From positions 340,698 to 404,697 of the forward strand of contig NZ_SJPV01000003.1 in assembly GCF_007860135.1 (NCBI RefSeq): DNA of 64,000 nt, in the 5' to 3' direction. The stretch comes from Novipirellula artificiosorum. GTDB taxonomy: Bacteria; Planctomycetota; Planctomycetia; Pirellulales; Pirellulaceae. Made by a program: the position numbers and the translations under genes. The notes beneath the pieces were generated by a model, which did no database searches, was not told where the DNA came from, and was given only the letters and a program-made list of their open reading frames with translations. Of this stretch, positions 31,594-42,098 are shown one piece after another (positions within the stretch are counted from its first letter, which is position 1; every line of letters begins with the position of its first letter).

Positions 31594-32129
31594 TCCGCGA
31601 AACCATCATCCGCAACATCGTCAAGCGTGACCTCGCCAGAGAGAGTTTGCTCGAAGACGACGTCCTCCGCGACGATGAACTGCTCCACGCCGCTGCGTGT
31701 GACGAGTTCGGTGCGTGGACAACGGCACTCACCTACGCCGGCGTCAGCATACACCACGTTGGCCCACGTCGCGACCTCACGCAAGCCCGTGTAGAACAAC
31801 AACTCCGCCGACTGTGTACGACAGGCTACGACCTCGGGGCCATGGTGAACCGAAGTCGGGACCGCGCGCTCTATGAAGCGGCCCTCCGCTACCACGGCAC
31901 CTGGCGAAAGGCTCTCACGGCATCCGGCATCAACCTAACGAACGTCTCCCGCCGCCGTCCGCCGCACATGGATCGCAACAAAATTTTGCACTGGATCAAA
32001 GAGCGTCATGCGGCTGGGCAGAGCATGACATTCTCGAGTGTTTGCTTAGAAAATCGGGACGTCGCGTTGGCGATCAAACGCACCTTTGGAAGTTGGAAAG
32101 CAGCAATCGTAGCGGCCAACGTAGAGTGA
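31590..32129 (+). CDS. HEAR repeat protein, three repeats
   Basis: The ATG at 31590 overlaps the preceding stop by four bases (ATGA). The 179-aa product has three HEAR-type units ending 'EFGAWTTALTYAG', 'YHGTWRKALTASG' and 'TFGSWKAAIVAAN'. The last unit is duplicated nearly intact at 35850-36042. A DNA-binding role and co-action with the upstream recombinase/HEAR product are inferred from coupling. Confidence 0.8.
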   Translation: MIRETIIRNIVKRDLARESLLEDDVLRDDELLHAAACDEFGAWTTALTYAGVSIHHVGPRRDLTQARVEQQLRRLCTTGYDLGAMVNRSRDRALYEAALRYHGTWRKALTASGINLTNVSRRRPPHMDRNKILHWIKERHAAGQSMTFSSVCLENRDVALAIKRTFGSWKAAIVAANVE

Positions 32130-32386
32130 CTGACGTATTTGCATTCGAAGAACGGTTTCGGAAAGACTGCCGCCCCAATTGCAGACGTTAGTTCGGCCGA
32201 GATACAACGATCTCGATAGCTTGAATGACCGGTTTTCGCAGTGTCTAATGCGCGGCAGAGTTTTTTGAATGGAAGGCTTCAGAGAATTACAGCGGCAAAA
32301 GCGTACTTAGGTTGCAAATGCGGAGTCAGATTGCACCCAAATATCGAGATCGCTAGTTGCAAGCGATTGGAGTCCGTGGATGCCGT

Positions 32387-33658
32387 CTACGCCTGACTCG
32401 GAACGATGGCACTGTGTTCGCGAAGCAGCTTGTGAATTTCGGCGATCGGTACTTCCAGAGGCGTCGTTCCGCTCTTTGCAGCAAGCGAGGCGGCCACGCC
32501 AGCAGCCTGCCCCATGCCCATGCAAGAAGCCTGCACCCTGAGTCCGGAATTGGCCAGTCGATCACTGCTAACACAACGTCCTGCAACGATGATGTTGCGG
32601 CTACCTTTCGGGACCAGCGCGCGTAACGGGATCGTGGGCACGGTGCTGGGTTTGAGCGGTTTAGGTTGAACACCGCTTTTAGAATGAAGGTCGACTGGAT
32701 AGAAGGCGTTAGAAACGGCATCCTCAAAAAGCCGCCCAGATGTGTAGTCGTTCACAGTGATCACGGTCTCGCCTTCGATGCGGTAACTCTCGCGAAAGCC
32801 AGGTTCCGGCTGCAGATGCATCAGTCGTTTCTTATCATTGCGGACCTTTGCAAGGACGGCCTTCCGACCGGTCAGACAGGCTTCCGTAACTGTGCGGGAG
32901 TTCGACGAATCGGCGCCATGAATGTAGATCGCATCCAGCCGATCGCGTCCGGGATTGTTAGCCTCTCCCAGTTGCAACAGCATAGAGCCCGGCTGGGTTT
33001 CCTCTTCACGAAGCCGTGGCAACTTGAGCATACCGACCACCTCTGCTCCACCGGTGCAGTCAATGAGCTGCTTGCAGAGCACCCGTCGCCGGGTGCCGAA
33101 TCCCACGCAGTCGACTAGCCAGCCAGCGGCTGTCTTTCCAATCGCCAGCGGAAACTCGTGATACGCAATCCGGACGCCTGCCTGCTCGCACTTCTCCTCC
33201 GCAAGTATGGCGTAGAGGAACTGATTGACGTGTATCTGATTATGCCAGTGACGCTCCGGGACCTTCGCAAAGTTGGGAAACGTCCCGCCGTCGAGTTCAA
33301 CGCTATCCTTGACTAACTCCCAGCCAATTCCCGCAATGATCTGCTTGCCCCAGGCATCAAAAAGGCCCGGGAAAGCGACACCACCGGTCGTCGTGGTACC
33401 ACCAAGTTGGTGGTTGCGTTCCAGGAGCATCGTTTTCGCGCCGGCCCGCCCCGACTGAATCGCCGCCACCGTTCCCGCAGTGCCGCCGCCGACCACCAAC
33501 ACGTCCACTTCATTCGTAACATTAACATCAGTCACGCCGGGTTCGGCGGCAATCATAACATCGGTTGTCGAAGTGATCGCAAGTCCCGCTCCCGCCGTAC
33601 CGAGAAAGGACTGTTGAATAAAATTGCGTCTGTCTGTTTGCTTGTCGTTATCGTTCAT
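32387..33658 (-). CDS. FAD-dependent oxidoreductase, Tat-type signal
   Basis: Start set at 33658 (MNDNDKQTDRRNFIQQSFLG), which gives an RR-containing export signal followed by a hydrophobic region. The nucleotide-binding site 'VDVLVVGGGTAGTVAAIQSGRAGAKTMLLER' follows near residue 55, with 'HQLGGTTTTGGVAF' after it. The C-terminal 'IIVAGRCVSSDRLANSGLRVQASCMGMGQAAGVAAS' completes the FAD_oxidored family. About 423 aa. Planctomycetes carry many such secreted enzymes; the substrate is unknown. Confidence 0.88.
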   Translation of the reverse strand: MNDNDKQTDRRNFIQQSFLGTAGAGLAITSTTDVMIAAEPGVTDVNVTNEVDVLVVGGGTAGTVAAIQSGRAGAKTMLLERNHQLGGTTTTGGVAFPGLFDAWGKQIIAGIGWELVKDSVELDGGTFPNFAKVPERHWHNQIHVNQFLYAILAEEKCEQAGVRIAYHEFPLAIGKTAAGWLVDCVGFGTRRRVLCKQLIDCTGGAEVVGMLKLPRLREEETQPGSMLLQLGEANNPGRDRLDAIYIHGADSSNSRTVTEACLTGRKAVLAKVRNDKKRLMHLQPEPGFRESYRIEGETVITVNDYTSGRLFEDAVSNAFYPVDLHSKSGVQPKPLKPSTVPTIPLRALVPKGSRNIIVAGRCVSSDRLANSGLRVQASCMGMGQAAGVAASLAAKSGTTPLEVPIAEIHKLLREHSAIVPSQA

Positions 33659-33754
33659 GACTTTCGGTCTGTGGTTTCTCACGATTCGTTCTCGTTCAAT
33701 GGTCTCCCCGAACTCTCTCTCTTGCCGTTTAATCGGCCATGGCTGATCGCCCAC

Positions 33755-34241
33755 GTTTGCAGCCCAAGTCTAACACTTTACATTCCGTTTTGTGTTTCTG
33801 ACCGGGTGTCGCGTTGACAAATCACCAAGTTCCATGCGTTCGGCCCGAGTGCTCAAAAACTGAAATGAGCACTTTGGCCGATGAAACACGAGTTCGGATC
33901 GCGTCTTGATTCCAGTTCTCGGTCGAGATCGACACATTTTTGAAGAAAAGCATTGCAATACTGCGATGAAAACACCTGAGAGCGCAGCAGTTTCCAAACC
34001 AATTTTATTGATCAGTCCAGTTGCTTAGTTGGCTGACGCCGACAAAGCATCCAGCCCGGCTGAGAGGTGTCGATGAATAATTTGAAAGCATGCTTTCGAT
34101 GGTGTATCGTGTTCGGCTGAGTATTTTGACCCGACGGATTCAGTATTTGTTTCGTATCCTGCTGAGTGGTAGAATACGAAGTCACATTGTCATAACCACC
34201 TGTCGTTGATTCGTTAACTTTCTTTCAGGCGGAGACCACTC
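33755..34241. other. Intergenic stretch without a supported gene
   Basis: About 490 bases between the FAD enzyme and the signal-peptide remnant at 34242. It is AT-richer than its surroundings. No convincing frame or RNA was seen. Confidence 0.5.
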
Positions 34242-34310
34242 ATGGGCCAGCAACCACTCGCAATCAAGCGTCGCGATTTCTTAAGAGTCGCAATGGGCTC
34301 GCACGTCATA
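34242..34310 (+). pseudogene. N-terminal Tat-signal remnant of a lost gene
   Basis: ATG at 34242 preceded by GGCGGAGA encodes MGQQPLAIKRRDFLRVAMGS, a twin-arginine-like signal start (RRDFLR). The frame then runs antisense into the end of the propeller gene, so the rest of the protein is gone. Confidence 0.55.
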
Positions 34311-35606
34311 GCACCACAACTGATCGTGATATCGCAGGTACAGGTGACCGTCCAGCAGGACCGGATGAGTCCACGCATCCATAACCCGTTTCTCAACAAG
34401 CTTCACTCGTCCCGTGATCTCGGGGCCATCAGGCGTTAGTTTTAGCAGAGTCACTGTGCCATCGATTTCCCATGTAAACAGCTTGCCTTCAGCGTAGACC
34501 GACGCACTGGTGATCACATCCTTTCGTTCATGTAGCACCTTGCCCGATTCCCAGTCGACTGCAAAGAGCCATTTGTGTTTGGCGTAGCCAGCACCGTAGA
34601 GCACCCCGTCGACAAGAACGTTGCATCCAGTAACCGTGTCGAGTGGAACTGACCACGTCAGCGAGGGAGTTCCATCGGCGCTCCGTTGCGTCAAATCGAA
34701 TTGCCGTCCGTCATCGGCACGGGCATTAACACAGTAAATCCGATCATCGTGGTAAACCGGCGTCGCTGTGTTGACCCCATACGGATTGGGCATGGGGACA
34801 GTCCACACGATCTGTCCGGAGTCCACATCAACGCCAAAGGCGTGCGCAGCAGAGCAACCGGCGATGAGACGCTTACCGCGCCAGGTGAAAAACAGCGGCG
34901 AACAATAAGAGGTCGCTTCGTCGCCAATCGGTTTGCTCTGCCAGGTAACATCACCCGTGTGTTTGTTTAAAGCTACAACCAATGTCCGTGGACCGCCGAC
35001 GGTCACGATGACGTTGTCGCCGTCGACGACAACACTTTCGCTCAAAGCCCAGCGGATATTCGCTGCTCCAAAACGCTGGAGCATTTGCTCAGCCCATAAC
35101 TCCTTGCCAGACGAAGCGTCAAGGCAAGCAAGTCGACCGTGAGCGTTCAGCAGATAGAGTTTGCCATCGGAGTAGGTGCATGATGCCCGCGATCCGGGAT
35201 AGGGCCCGTCCCAAGAATCGCCGTTGGTCGTCTCCCATTGCAGGTTGCCCTCACGATCGAGTGCATACACGACCAACTTATCGTCAACGTCGCCTGTAAC
35301 GTAGATTCGTGGACCAACAATAATCGGCGATGACCAACCATGTCCGAGGTTGTCAACACTCCAAACGAGTCTTGGACCGCCCCCAGGCCATTTCTCAAGC
35401 AAGCCAGTTTCGTCCGTAATGCCGTCACGGTAGCGTCCACGAAAAGACGGCCAATCAGGTTCCGGTGACGGGATGATACCCGTAGCATGCGCATCGCTGT
35501 TCACCGTGTTTGGCCTGTCAGCAGCCAGCACCCGCGCGTTCGTTCCGCTCCCCAGAATAATGCTTAGGGCACACAATACAAAAACGTGACGACGGCGTTT
35601 ACTCAT
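34281..35606 (-). CDS. Secreted PQQ-like beta-propeller repeat protein
   Basis: Start set at 35606 (MSKRRRHVFVLCALSIILGS), a signal peptide with cleavage near 'RVLAADRP'. The ~440-aa protein has repeated propeller blades with 'DWPSFRGRYRDGITDETGLLEKWP' at the N-terminus (a standard planctomycete opening), 'GNLQWET', 'GKELWAEQML', 'TGDVTWQSK', 'GQIVWTV' and 'GKVLHERK'. It is probably periplasmic and does not necessarily bind PQQ. The 3' end runs into the remnant at 34242, so the last residues may not be original. Confidence 0.88.
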   Translation of the reverse strand: MSKRRRHVFVLCALSIILGSGTNARVLAADRPNTVNSDAHATGIIPSPEPDWPSFRGRYRDGITDETGLLEKWPGGGPRLVWSVDNLGHGWSSPIIVGPRIYVTGDVDDKLVVYALDREGNLQWETTNGDSWDGPYPGSRASCTYSDGKLYLLNAHGRLACLDASSGKELWAEQMLQRFGAANIRWALSESVVVDGDNVIVTVGGPRTLVVALNKHTGDVTWQSKPIGDEATSYCSPLFFTWRGKRLIAGCSAAHAFGVDVDSGQIVWTVPMPNPYGVNTATPVYHDDRIYCVNARADDGRQFDLTQRSADGTPSLTWSVPLDTVTGCNVLVDGVLYGAGYAKHKWLFAVDWESGKVLHERKDVITSASVYAEGKLFTWEIDGTVTLLKLTPDGPEITGRVKLVEKRVMDAWTHPVLLDGHLYLRYHDQLWCYDVRAHCDS

Positions 35607-35849
35607 TCTCGGCACATCCTGTGAAGAAATCTCGAGTTTCAAACGCGGCGAATCACGTTGGAGGACGCGTGGCTACACGATTCGCCGCTGGCAAAGGGAC
35701 CATAAGCGGCCAATTTTACTGTAATAATCCTCGCGGTACAAACCAAGTGAATGAGGATTCCAATGGCAATTAGCTGACTCAAACCACCTTCGGCGGACGT
35801 GAGATGTGAAAACTTGAGGGTTGGGGAGGAAGTTCACAGTGTGCTTCGG

Positions 35850-36042
35850 TCGGCGTCCACCGCACATGGATCGCAACAAAATTTTGCACTGGATCCAGGT
35901 GCGACATGCGGCTGGGCAGCGCATGACATTCTCGAATGTGTGCTTAGAAAACCGAGACATCGCGTTGGCCGTCAAACGGACGTTCAAGAGCTGGAAAAAC
36001 TCGCTCATAGCAGCGGGTATCGACAAACGGCCGGTGAGTTAG
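35850..36042 (+). pseudogene. HEAR repeat fragment, duplicate of the end of 31590-32129
   Basis: RRPPHMDRNKILHWI, then RHAAGQ and SVCLEN-type segments, and 'KRTFKSWKNSLIAAG' repeat the final ~60 residues of the HEAR gene 4 kb upstream. The 5' part is missing. Confidence 0.85.
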
Positions 36043-36156
36043 CTACACAGCGAGAAATCGCCACAACGTTTCCCGGTGTAGCGCTGGCGATGGAGCACCC
36101 AGATAACGATATGTGTACAATCATTGTCCTCGCACGCATCGATGAAGGTTCCGGTC

Positions 36157-36720
36157 ATGACCGAAGTTACGCAGATACTCTCCGCGATTGAACAAGGTGA
36201 TCCCCTCGCGGCTGAGCAGTTGTTGCCGCTGGTTTATGGCGAACTCCGTAAACTGGCTGCCGCTAAGCTGGCGAACGAACAGCCCGGGCAAACACTGCAA
36301 GCTACGGCGCTGGTGCACGAGGCGTACCTTCGAATGGTTGATCAAACGTCAGCTCAGCAGTGGGATGGCCGCGGACATTTCTTCTCGGCTGCCGCCGAGT
36401 CCATGCGCCGGATTCTGGTGGAGCGAGCGAGACGCCGAAAAGCGGAAAAGCATGGGGGGAAGTTAGAACGGATTGAATTTGCGGATCATCACCTGCTGGC
36501 AAGAGACAAACCCGACGAGATTGTAGCACTCAATGACGCACTCGATCTGCTTTCAGTACAGGACGAGGAGGCGGCAGAGTTGGTGAAGCTATGTGTCTTT
36601 GCCGGTTTTTCCGTCAACGAAGCCGCCCAATTGATGGGAATGTCTCGGGCAACTGCATACCGACAATGGTCGTTCGCTCGGGCTTGGCTGAAAACCAAGA
36701 TCGCTGAAGAAGGATCTTAG
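36157..36720 (+). CDS. ECF-type RNA polymerase sigma factor (PF07638-like)
   Basis: Start at 36157 (MTEVTQILSAIEQGDPLAAE), after an AAGGT site. The 187-aa protein has region 2 ('LLPLVYGELRKLAAAKLANE... LVHEAYLRM') and region 4 ('FAGFSVNEAAQLMGMSRATAYRQWSFARAWLK'), the form expanded in planctomycetes. It lies 86 bases upstream of a giant serine/threonine kinase, the standard planctomycete sigma-kinase pair; the kinase probably controls this factor. Confidence 0.9.
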   Translation: MTEVTQILSAIEQGDPLAAEQLLPLVYGELRKLAAAKLANEQPGQTLQATALVHEAYLRMVDQTSAQQWDGRGHFFSAAAESMRRILVERARRRKAEKHGGKLERIEFADHHLLARDKPDEIVALNDALDLLSVQDEEAAELVKLCVFAGFSVNEAAQLMGMSRATAYRQWSFARAWLKTKIAEEGS

Positions 36721-36806
36721 ACGACGAGTTTTTTCGGAATTTTGAGACAAACGGCTCCATAATCTCGCATTGTTAATCGAACGCCCAATTTCGCGGAGAG
36801 AGGACC

Positions 36807-39800
36807 ATGACGGAATCGACCGAACAAGCCAAACAACTGTTTCTCGAAGCCATCGAAAATCATCCTCCGGAAGAATGGGATGCGTTCCTCAAGGGAGCTT
36901 GTCGGGAGAATCCAGAACTTTTCCGTCAGGTTGAAGCGTTGCTGAATGCGCATCGCGACAAGGACAGTCTTTTCGAACTACCTGATACGAAACTCGATCC
37001 GCCAGCGGACTCACACATAGGCCAGATGATCGGCCCGTTCAAAATCCTTCAGCAAATCGGTGAAGGTGGGTTCGGCGTTGTCTATATGGCGGAGCAAATG
37101 CGACCGGTCCGACGGAAGGTTGCCCTCAAGATCATTAAACCGGGGATGGATACCAAGGAAGTCGTCGCCCGCTTCGAAGCCGAGAGTCAGGCCTTAGCGA
37201 TGATGGACCATCCCAATATCGCCAAGGTCCATGACGGTGGCGAAACCGAATCGGGGCACCCTTACTTCGTGATGGAATTGGTCAAAGGTGTGCCCCTGAC
37301 CACGTTCTGCGATGAGAACAAGCTTTCGACGCAAGTTCGGTTGAAGCTCTTTCAATCCATATGCAACGCCATCCAACACGCTCATCAGAAAGGCGTTATT
37401 CATCGGGACATCAAGCCATCGAATGTGTTGGTGACGCTGCACGACGGTCAACCGGTGCCGAAAGTAATCGATTTTGGCGTGTCAAAAGCGATTTCGCAGC
37501 CGCTGACACAGAAAACGCTCTTCACCGCCTATGGCCAAATGGTCGGTACGGTTCAGTACATGAGCCCTGAACAGGCCGAGATGAGCGGACTTGATATTGA
37601 TACGCGTAGCGACATCTATTCACTAGGTGTTCTGCTTTACGAACTGCTGACGGGAACAACCCCACTCGATCCAGCTCGCCTACGGCAAACGGCCTACGCC
37701 GAGCTTCAACGACTGATTTGCGAGGAAGAGCCTCCCAAGCCATCCCGTAGGCTGAGCACGCTAGGCGAACAAACTGTAAAGATAGCAGCAGCACGTGCAG
37801 CAGATCCAATCTCGCTCAACAAATTGGTAAGCGGTGAATTGGATTGGATCGTGATGAAATCTTTGGAGAAAGAACGAAACCGGCGCTACGACAGTGCCCG
37901 AGAGTTGGCGCAGGATATCGAACGATTTCTCGGCAATGAACCCGTCAGTGCGTGTCCGCCGTCAACCACTTATCTGCTCAGGAAAACCATACAACGTCAC
38001 CGAGTCCCGGTGCTTACGGGAATGGCCGTATTCGGACTACTTATCATGGGTATCGCGGCAATAGGCGCCGCATTGCTGCATGCAAATAGCGAGAAACAAA
38101 TTGCAATTATTGCTAAGCAAAGAGCGGAGAAGCTAAAAGAAGACGCTAGACAAGCGAATGAATCATTACGAGATCTCGGGAACACACGAACAATTGCCCT
38201 GGCATTCGATGCTTTTAACAGCGGAAATGCGACAAAAGCACAAACACTGTTAGACACGTTTCAACCACCAATTGGCGATTCGAGGTCAATCGCTTGGCGT
38301 TTTCTAACTAAACGTTGCCAGGAACAGCTTGGAGACCGCGAGCTTTTGCACGAAGGCAAGATGAATGCCTTTTCGTTTGACCCACTCGGTGAATTTGAGG
38401 TGTTTTGGAATGAAGGTGATGTGGTTGGCCTATCTATGGGCTCTGTGGAGAAAACCATTGATCTAGCCGATTTTACTAAGCGGGAATCGGCTACGGTTAA
38501 AGAAGTCAATCAAATAAAGATTTCAAGTGATGGTTCCAAAATGTTGCTTCCCTGCACTTTGTCAGACGATACCGGTGAGTTGCACCTCTTCGACATTTTG
38601 CGAGAGGGAGGGCAGATCACAACGAAACATGTGGGCACTCTTTCCTCCCCATCACCGATCAAGTCTGCGGATATTGACCTATTGCAAAGACAAATCGCTG
38701 TACTTGAAGGCGATGGAGATTTGGTAATGGTTTCTGCCGACACGGAAATGGCTGTGAAAGCGTCGACCAATGCAGGGGTGGAAGTACAGAGATATGGAGG
38801 TGTTTGTTTTACAAGAGACAAAAAATACTTGGCTGCATTCGCCTGGGAGGATTTTGGTGATGTACACGTCTTCAGAACAGATGATTTTTCCAAGACTTGT
38901 ACGATTCCACAAAACGGTAGAATCAGGAACCTGTGTGCTTCTCCCTGTGACAACAGTCTCCTCATTTGTGGTAATTCAGGAACTGAGATTTGGGACATCG
39001 AAAAAGATGCACCTGTTCGACGTCAACGAGTCAATTGGCAGCGATCAGGAGGTGGTACATACATCGATGAAGGCAAGTACTTAGCTATTTCGCATGGGGA
39101 TGGATCTCCATTGAAAGTTTTCGATGGAAAAACCTTTGAACTAGTTGCAAAGTTTAGCTGCGGAGACTTCCGCGATGCTCCCGCGAGCTTCCAGCTTGTT
39201 GATGGGCAATTAAGGTGTGTTGACTGGTCAGCAATTAATGTTTTTGATCTTGGAAAAAAGATCTCTCAATCGCTCGATTCAGATGGGTGGTGGTATGCGC
39301 CGCTGGACACTGCAAACTCCCTTGTTGCTTTCCCTGTAAGCCACCAAAGCGTCCAGATTTTTGATGTTGTTTCCGGGAAAACCTGGTTCGTTTCACCTAC
39401 GGGAACGATCAATCACATCACTGCCATTTCACTTAGTGATGATGGAAGAAGAGTTGCAATGGGGTGTCGTAACGAACAGCTTGACGGCGATGCAAATCCC
39501 TCCAGTGATTGCGTTCAGGTGTGGGATATTCATGAGAACGTGCTTGTCGAAGAGCGTGCGATCGATGGGTTTTGCTGGACGTTGGAATTTTCTTGTCGAT
39601 CGAAGGACGAGCTCTTAGTGTCGACAATGGGCAATACGTTTCTTTGGAATCTGAAAACGGATAAAACTCGCTCCATATCCCCGAGTGTTTCTCAATGTTG
39701 CGTCTTTTCTCCAGAAGGAGAACGTCTTTTCGTCGGAGGGTGCGTCTGGAGCGATTTGGAGAGCAAGAAACTAGATGCCACGTTATGGAATCTTGATGGG

Positions 39801-40172
39801 GCAAAGGAAACAGCCCTGGATTTTTCCTTTGGAAACAGGGCAACGCTTGATGCTTGTTTTTCATCCGATGGGAAATTCATCGCATATCTTGATCTCAACA
39901 AGATCAAGATCTGGAGGGATGGAGCTAACGAGAGTATTTCTGATGTCGTGGCGCCAAGCGTGACAGCAATGTCGTTGGATATATCACCAGGTGACGAATG
40001 CCTAGTCGCAGCTTCTCCCAGTGGTGAAATCACGTTTATTGATCATGAAAATGGGCAAGAAATCGGTACTTTCCGAATCGAACATCCCGTGCGACGCGTG
40101 AGATTCATGGATGGCCAAGATAGAATCGTCGTTGGAACAACAAATGGCAGAGTCTTTCACTTTGATTATTGA
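36807..40172 (+). CDS. Membrane serine/threonine kinase with WD40-like sensor
   Basis: 1121 aa with GAGAGGA before the ATG. The Hanks-type kinase is complete: '[13 protein letters not shown]' near residue 85, 'VALKIIKPG', catalytic '[11 protein letters not shown]' near residue 197, 'VIDFGVSKA' and 'MSPEQAEMS'. A single membrane helix '[25 protein letters not shown]' lies near residue 400, then a short coiled coil ([16 protein letters not shown]). About 650 residues of WD40/propeller-like repeats follow ('[11 protein letters not shown]', '[11 protein letters not shown]'). It presumably senses an envelope signal and acts on the sigma factor encoded upstream. Confidence 0.92.
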   Translation: MTESTEQAKQLFLEAIENHPPEEWDAFLKGACRENPELFRQVEALLNAHRDKDSLFELPDTKLDPPADSHIGQMIGPFKILQQIGEGGFGVVYMAEQMRPVRRKVALKIIKPGMDTKEVVARFEAESQALAMMDHPNIAKVHDGGETESGHPYFVMELVKGVPLTTFCDENKLSTQVRLKLFQSICNAIQHAHQKGVIHRDIKPSNVLVTLHDGQPVPKVIDFGVSKAISQPLTQKTLFTAYGQMVGTVQYMSPEQAEMSGLDIDTRSDIYSLGVLLYELLTGTTPLDPARLRQTAYAELQRLICEEEPPKPSRRLSTLGEQTVKIAAARAADPISLNKLVSGELDWIVMKSLEKERNRRYDSARELAQDIERFLGNEPVSACPPSTTYLLRKTIQRHRVPVLTGMAVFGLLIMGIAAIGAALLHANSEKQIAIIAKQRAEKLKEDARQANESLRDLGNTRTIALAFDAFNSGNATKAQTLLDTFQPPIGDSRSIAWRFLTKRCQEQLGDRELLHEGKMNAFSFDPLGEFEVFWNEGDVVGLSMGSVEKTIDLADFTKRESATVKEVNQIKISSDGSKMLLPCTLSDDTGELHLFDILREGGQITTKHVGTLSSPSPIKSADIDLLQRQIAVLEGDGDLVMVSADTEMAVKASTNAGVEVQRYGGVCFTRDKKYLAAFAWEDFGDVHVFRTDDFSKTCTIPQNGRIRNLCASPCDNSLLICGNSGTEIWDIEKDAPVRRQRVNWQRSGGGTYIDEGKYLAISHGDGSPLKVFDGKTFELVAKFSCGDFRDAPASFQLVDGQLRCVDWSAINVFDLGKKISQSLDSDGWWYAPLDTANSLVAFPVSHQSVQIFDVVSGKTWFVSPTGTINHITAISLSDDGRRVAMGCRNEQLDGDANPSSDCVQVWDIHENVLVEERAIDGFCWTLEFSCRSKDELLVSTMGNTFLWNLKTDKTRSISPSVSQCCVFSPEGERLFVGGCVWSDLESKKLDATLWNLDGAKETALDFSFGNRATLDACFSSDGKFIAYLDLNKIKIWRDGANESISDVVAPSVTAMSLDISPGDECLVAASPSGEITFIDHENGQEIGTFRIEHPVRRVRFMDGQDRIVVGTTNGRVFHFDY

Positions 40173-40356
40173 GCGACTCTGCGATTGCCTTCTTCCGTTG
40201 CAACGGTGTTGCCTGTCATTGGACCGTAAAGTGTAGTAATATGATCGGAATTGTCGTAGTCCGGCAAAAAAACTGGTCAAACTGTCAGTGACTCATCTGC
40301 AAAATGCCTAGCTCGCTCGGCAGATACATCCAGCCGAACACATGCTATTTTTTACG

Positions 40357-41685
40357 CTACTTGGCTGCAGCGAAGAACTCACAAAGTGCCCGGCACAAGT
40401 TCCAGCGGAATTTCTCCATCTCAACGTCTTGTTCGAAGATCTTTTCGAAGCTCATCCCGGCATTCTCTCGCTCAAGCCAGGATTTGGTCGAGGAGAACAA
40501 AACGATCACGGTCTTGGCTTCCGGACTGACGTACACCATCTGTCCGTAAGCGCCCACAGCGGCAATCGCGTCTTTGCCTTTTGTGTCGCGATAAAAGAAG
40601 CTGCGGTACCCAACACCCTCTGGGAAAAGCTCGCCAGTCAATGGAGATTCCTGAAGTTGCTGCACATTGCCGCTGTGGCGAATGTCTTCAATGAATCGTT
40701 TGGGGACCACTTGCTCTTCACGGGCTTTGCCGTCATTGAGCAACATCTGTCCCCACCTTGCTAAATCGCGAGCGGTGACTGATATGTGATAGGTCCAACG
40801 ACCTCTAGGATCGCACACAACCTCCATCGGGTGTTCTGCACCAATCTTTTGCCACATGCGTTCGCTGGCAATTTCAGCGAAACGCTTTCCAGTGACCTTC
40901 TCTGCTGCCCAAACCAAGACAGCAGGATCGCTTTCCTTGTAGAGCATATCGCCACCATGCTTATGGCCCTGCCAAGGTTTTAGGGTTAGCAGAAATTCTC
41001 GCACGCCAATGGGGCCACCAAGGTGTTTCGCATCTGGTTGAATCGACCTTGAATGCGCCGCCAGAGAGGCTTCACGACCAACAGCGTCGTCATCAACATA
41101 GGTGTAATCAACTGCGCTGAGCATGTCGAGTATTTGTCGAACGGTTGCACCGGCATAGGCTGATAACGCAAGCTCGGGTACGTAACCATCACTGTCAATT
41201 TGTGCATTCTCCTTAAGCGTTCCTTCATCAATGAGACTCGAAACTACGGATGCGACGATCGACTTATTGATCGAGGCTAGGAAGTGCGGTGTGTCCGACC
41301 GCATTCCTTCAAAGTACCGCTCAACGACGATTTTGCCATCGTGCAACACAATGAATGCGTCAGCCTCGAGATGCTGAAGTGACTGCCCGAGGCTCATCGC
41401 CTCGTTTGCTTTGGTATGAAACTGAAACGACGACTCGTCGATCAGCGATTCGGGAAGCGTCCAAACCTTCGCATCGCCCGGCCTTACAGCTTGCGTCGGA
41501 AAAAGTTCCCGCATGTGCCGCATTGCCCACCGCAGTTTCTTTTGGTTGGACTCCCAATTTTCACGATTTACGGTCGTTCCATTGTTTGATTGACCGACCG
41601 CAATAGGCGAAGTTGCCAAACTAAACAGAAGAATAGCAAGGACTACTTTAATGTGATGAAACGTCGCCATATGGATTCTCGTCAT
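40357..41685 (-). CDS. Secreted serine hydrolase, beta-lactamase class C fold
   Basis: A 442-aa protein with an N-terminal signal (VVLAILLFSLATSPIAVGQS). The catalytic SxxK is 'SINKSIV' near residue 143 and the YxN-type tyrosine is in 'DYTYVDDDAVG' or a nearby segment. 'EQVVPKRFIEDIRHSG' and 'GYRSFFYRDTKGKDAIAAVGAYGQMVYV' match penicillin-binding-protein-like esterases. The natural substrate is unknown; peptidase or esterase activity are alternatives. Confidence 0.88.
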   Translation of the reverse strand: MTRIHMATFHHIKVVLAILLFSLATSPIAVGQSNNGTTVNRENWESNQKKLRWAMRHMRELFPTQAVRPGDAKVWTLPESLIDESSFQFHTKANEAMSLGQSLQHLEADAFIVLHDGKIVVERYFEGMRSDTPHFLASINKSIVASVVSSLIDEGTLKENAQIDSDGYVPELALSAYAGATVRQILDMLSAVDYTYVDDDAVGREASLAAHSRSIQPDAKHLGGPIGVREFLLTLKPWQGHKHGGDMLYKESDPAVLVWAAEKVTGKRFAEIASERMWQKIGAEHPMEVVCDPRGRWTYHISVTARDLARWGQMLLNDGKAREEQVVPKRFIEDIRHSGNVQQLQESPLTGELFPEGVGYRSFFYRDTKGKDAIAAVGAYGQMVYVSPEAKTVIVLFSSTKSWLERENAGMSFEKIFEQDVEMEKFRWNLCRALCEFFAAAK

Positions 41686-42098
41686 ATTTGTTCTCCAGCG
41701 AAATGGTTGGCTCGCGACGCGTAATCCAGGGGCTCGAAGCGGCGTGGCATGATGTCACACCCAGGGTTCTCATTTGGTTCGAGCCACTTTCTTAACGGGC
41801 GTCGCGATATAATAAGGTGCCATGCATCCCCCTTCCAGAGCGGGCCACGATTGTCTTTGTGAAAAGCGGAAATTCTTGATGGGATCGGACTTGTTGTCTC
41901 GCACCAGACATAGAGAATCGACCTTCAACTGGCGCCGGCAATGGAAAAACAATGCCGTCGGTGTCGTTGGAGACGGTTCCTTGTTTCGTGGAGGCCACTT
42001 TCTGCTCGCGTCTTAATTCGTTTGACCTGAGGCGAATGGTTTTCGCTGCTCAGGCCAGTTTTGGGTGCAACACAACACTTTTCTGATTGGAGCAATCA
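41686..42098. other. Intergenic stretch without a supported gene
   Basis: Divergent promoters of the serine hydrolase and the 42099 gene should lie here. A 64-codon frame at 41822-42016 has no coding signs I can defend. Confidence 0.5.

Noticed and set aside
41822..42016. 64-codon frame between the hydrolase and 42099 genes
   Set aside because: No ribosome site, no domain, and it overlaps the probable divergent promoter region.
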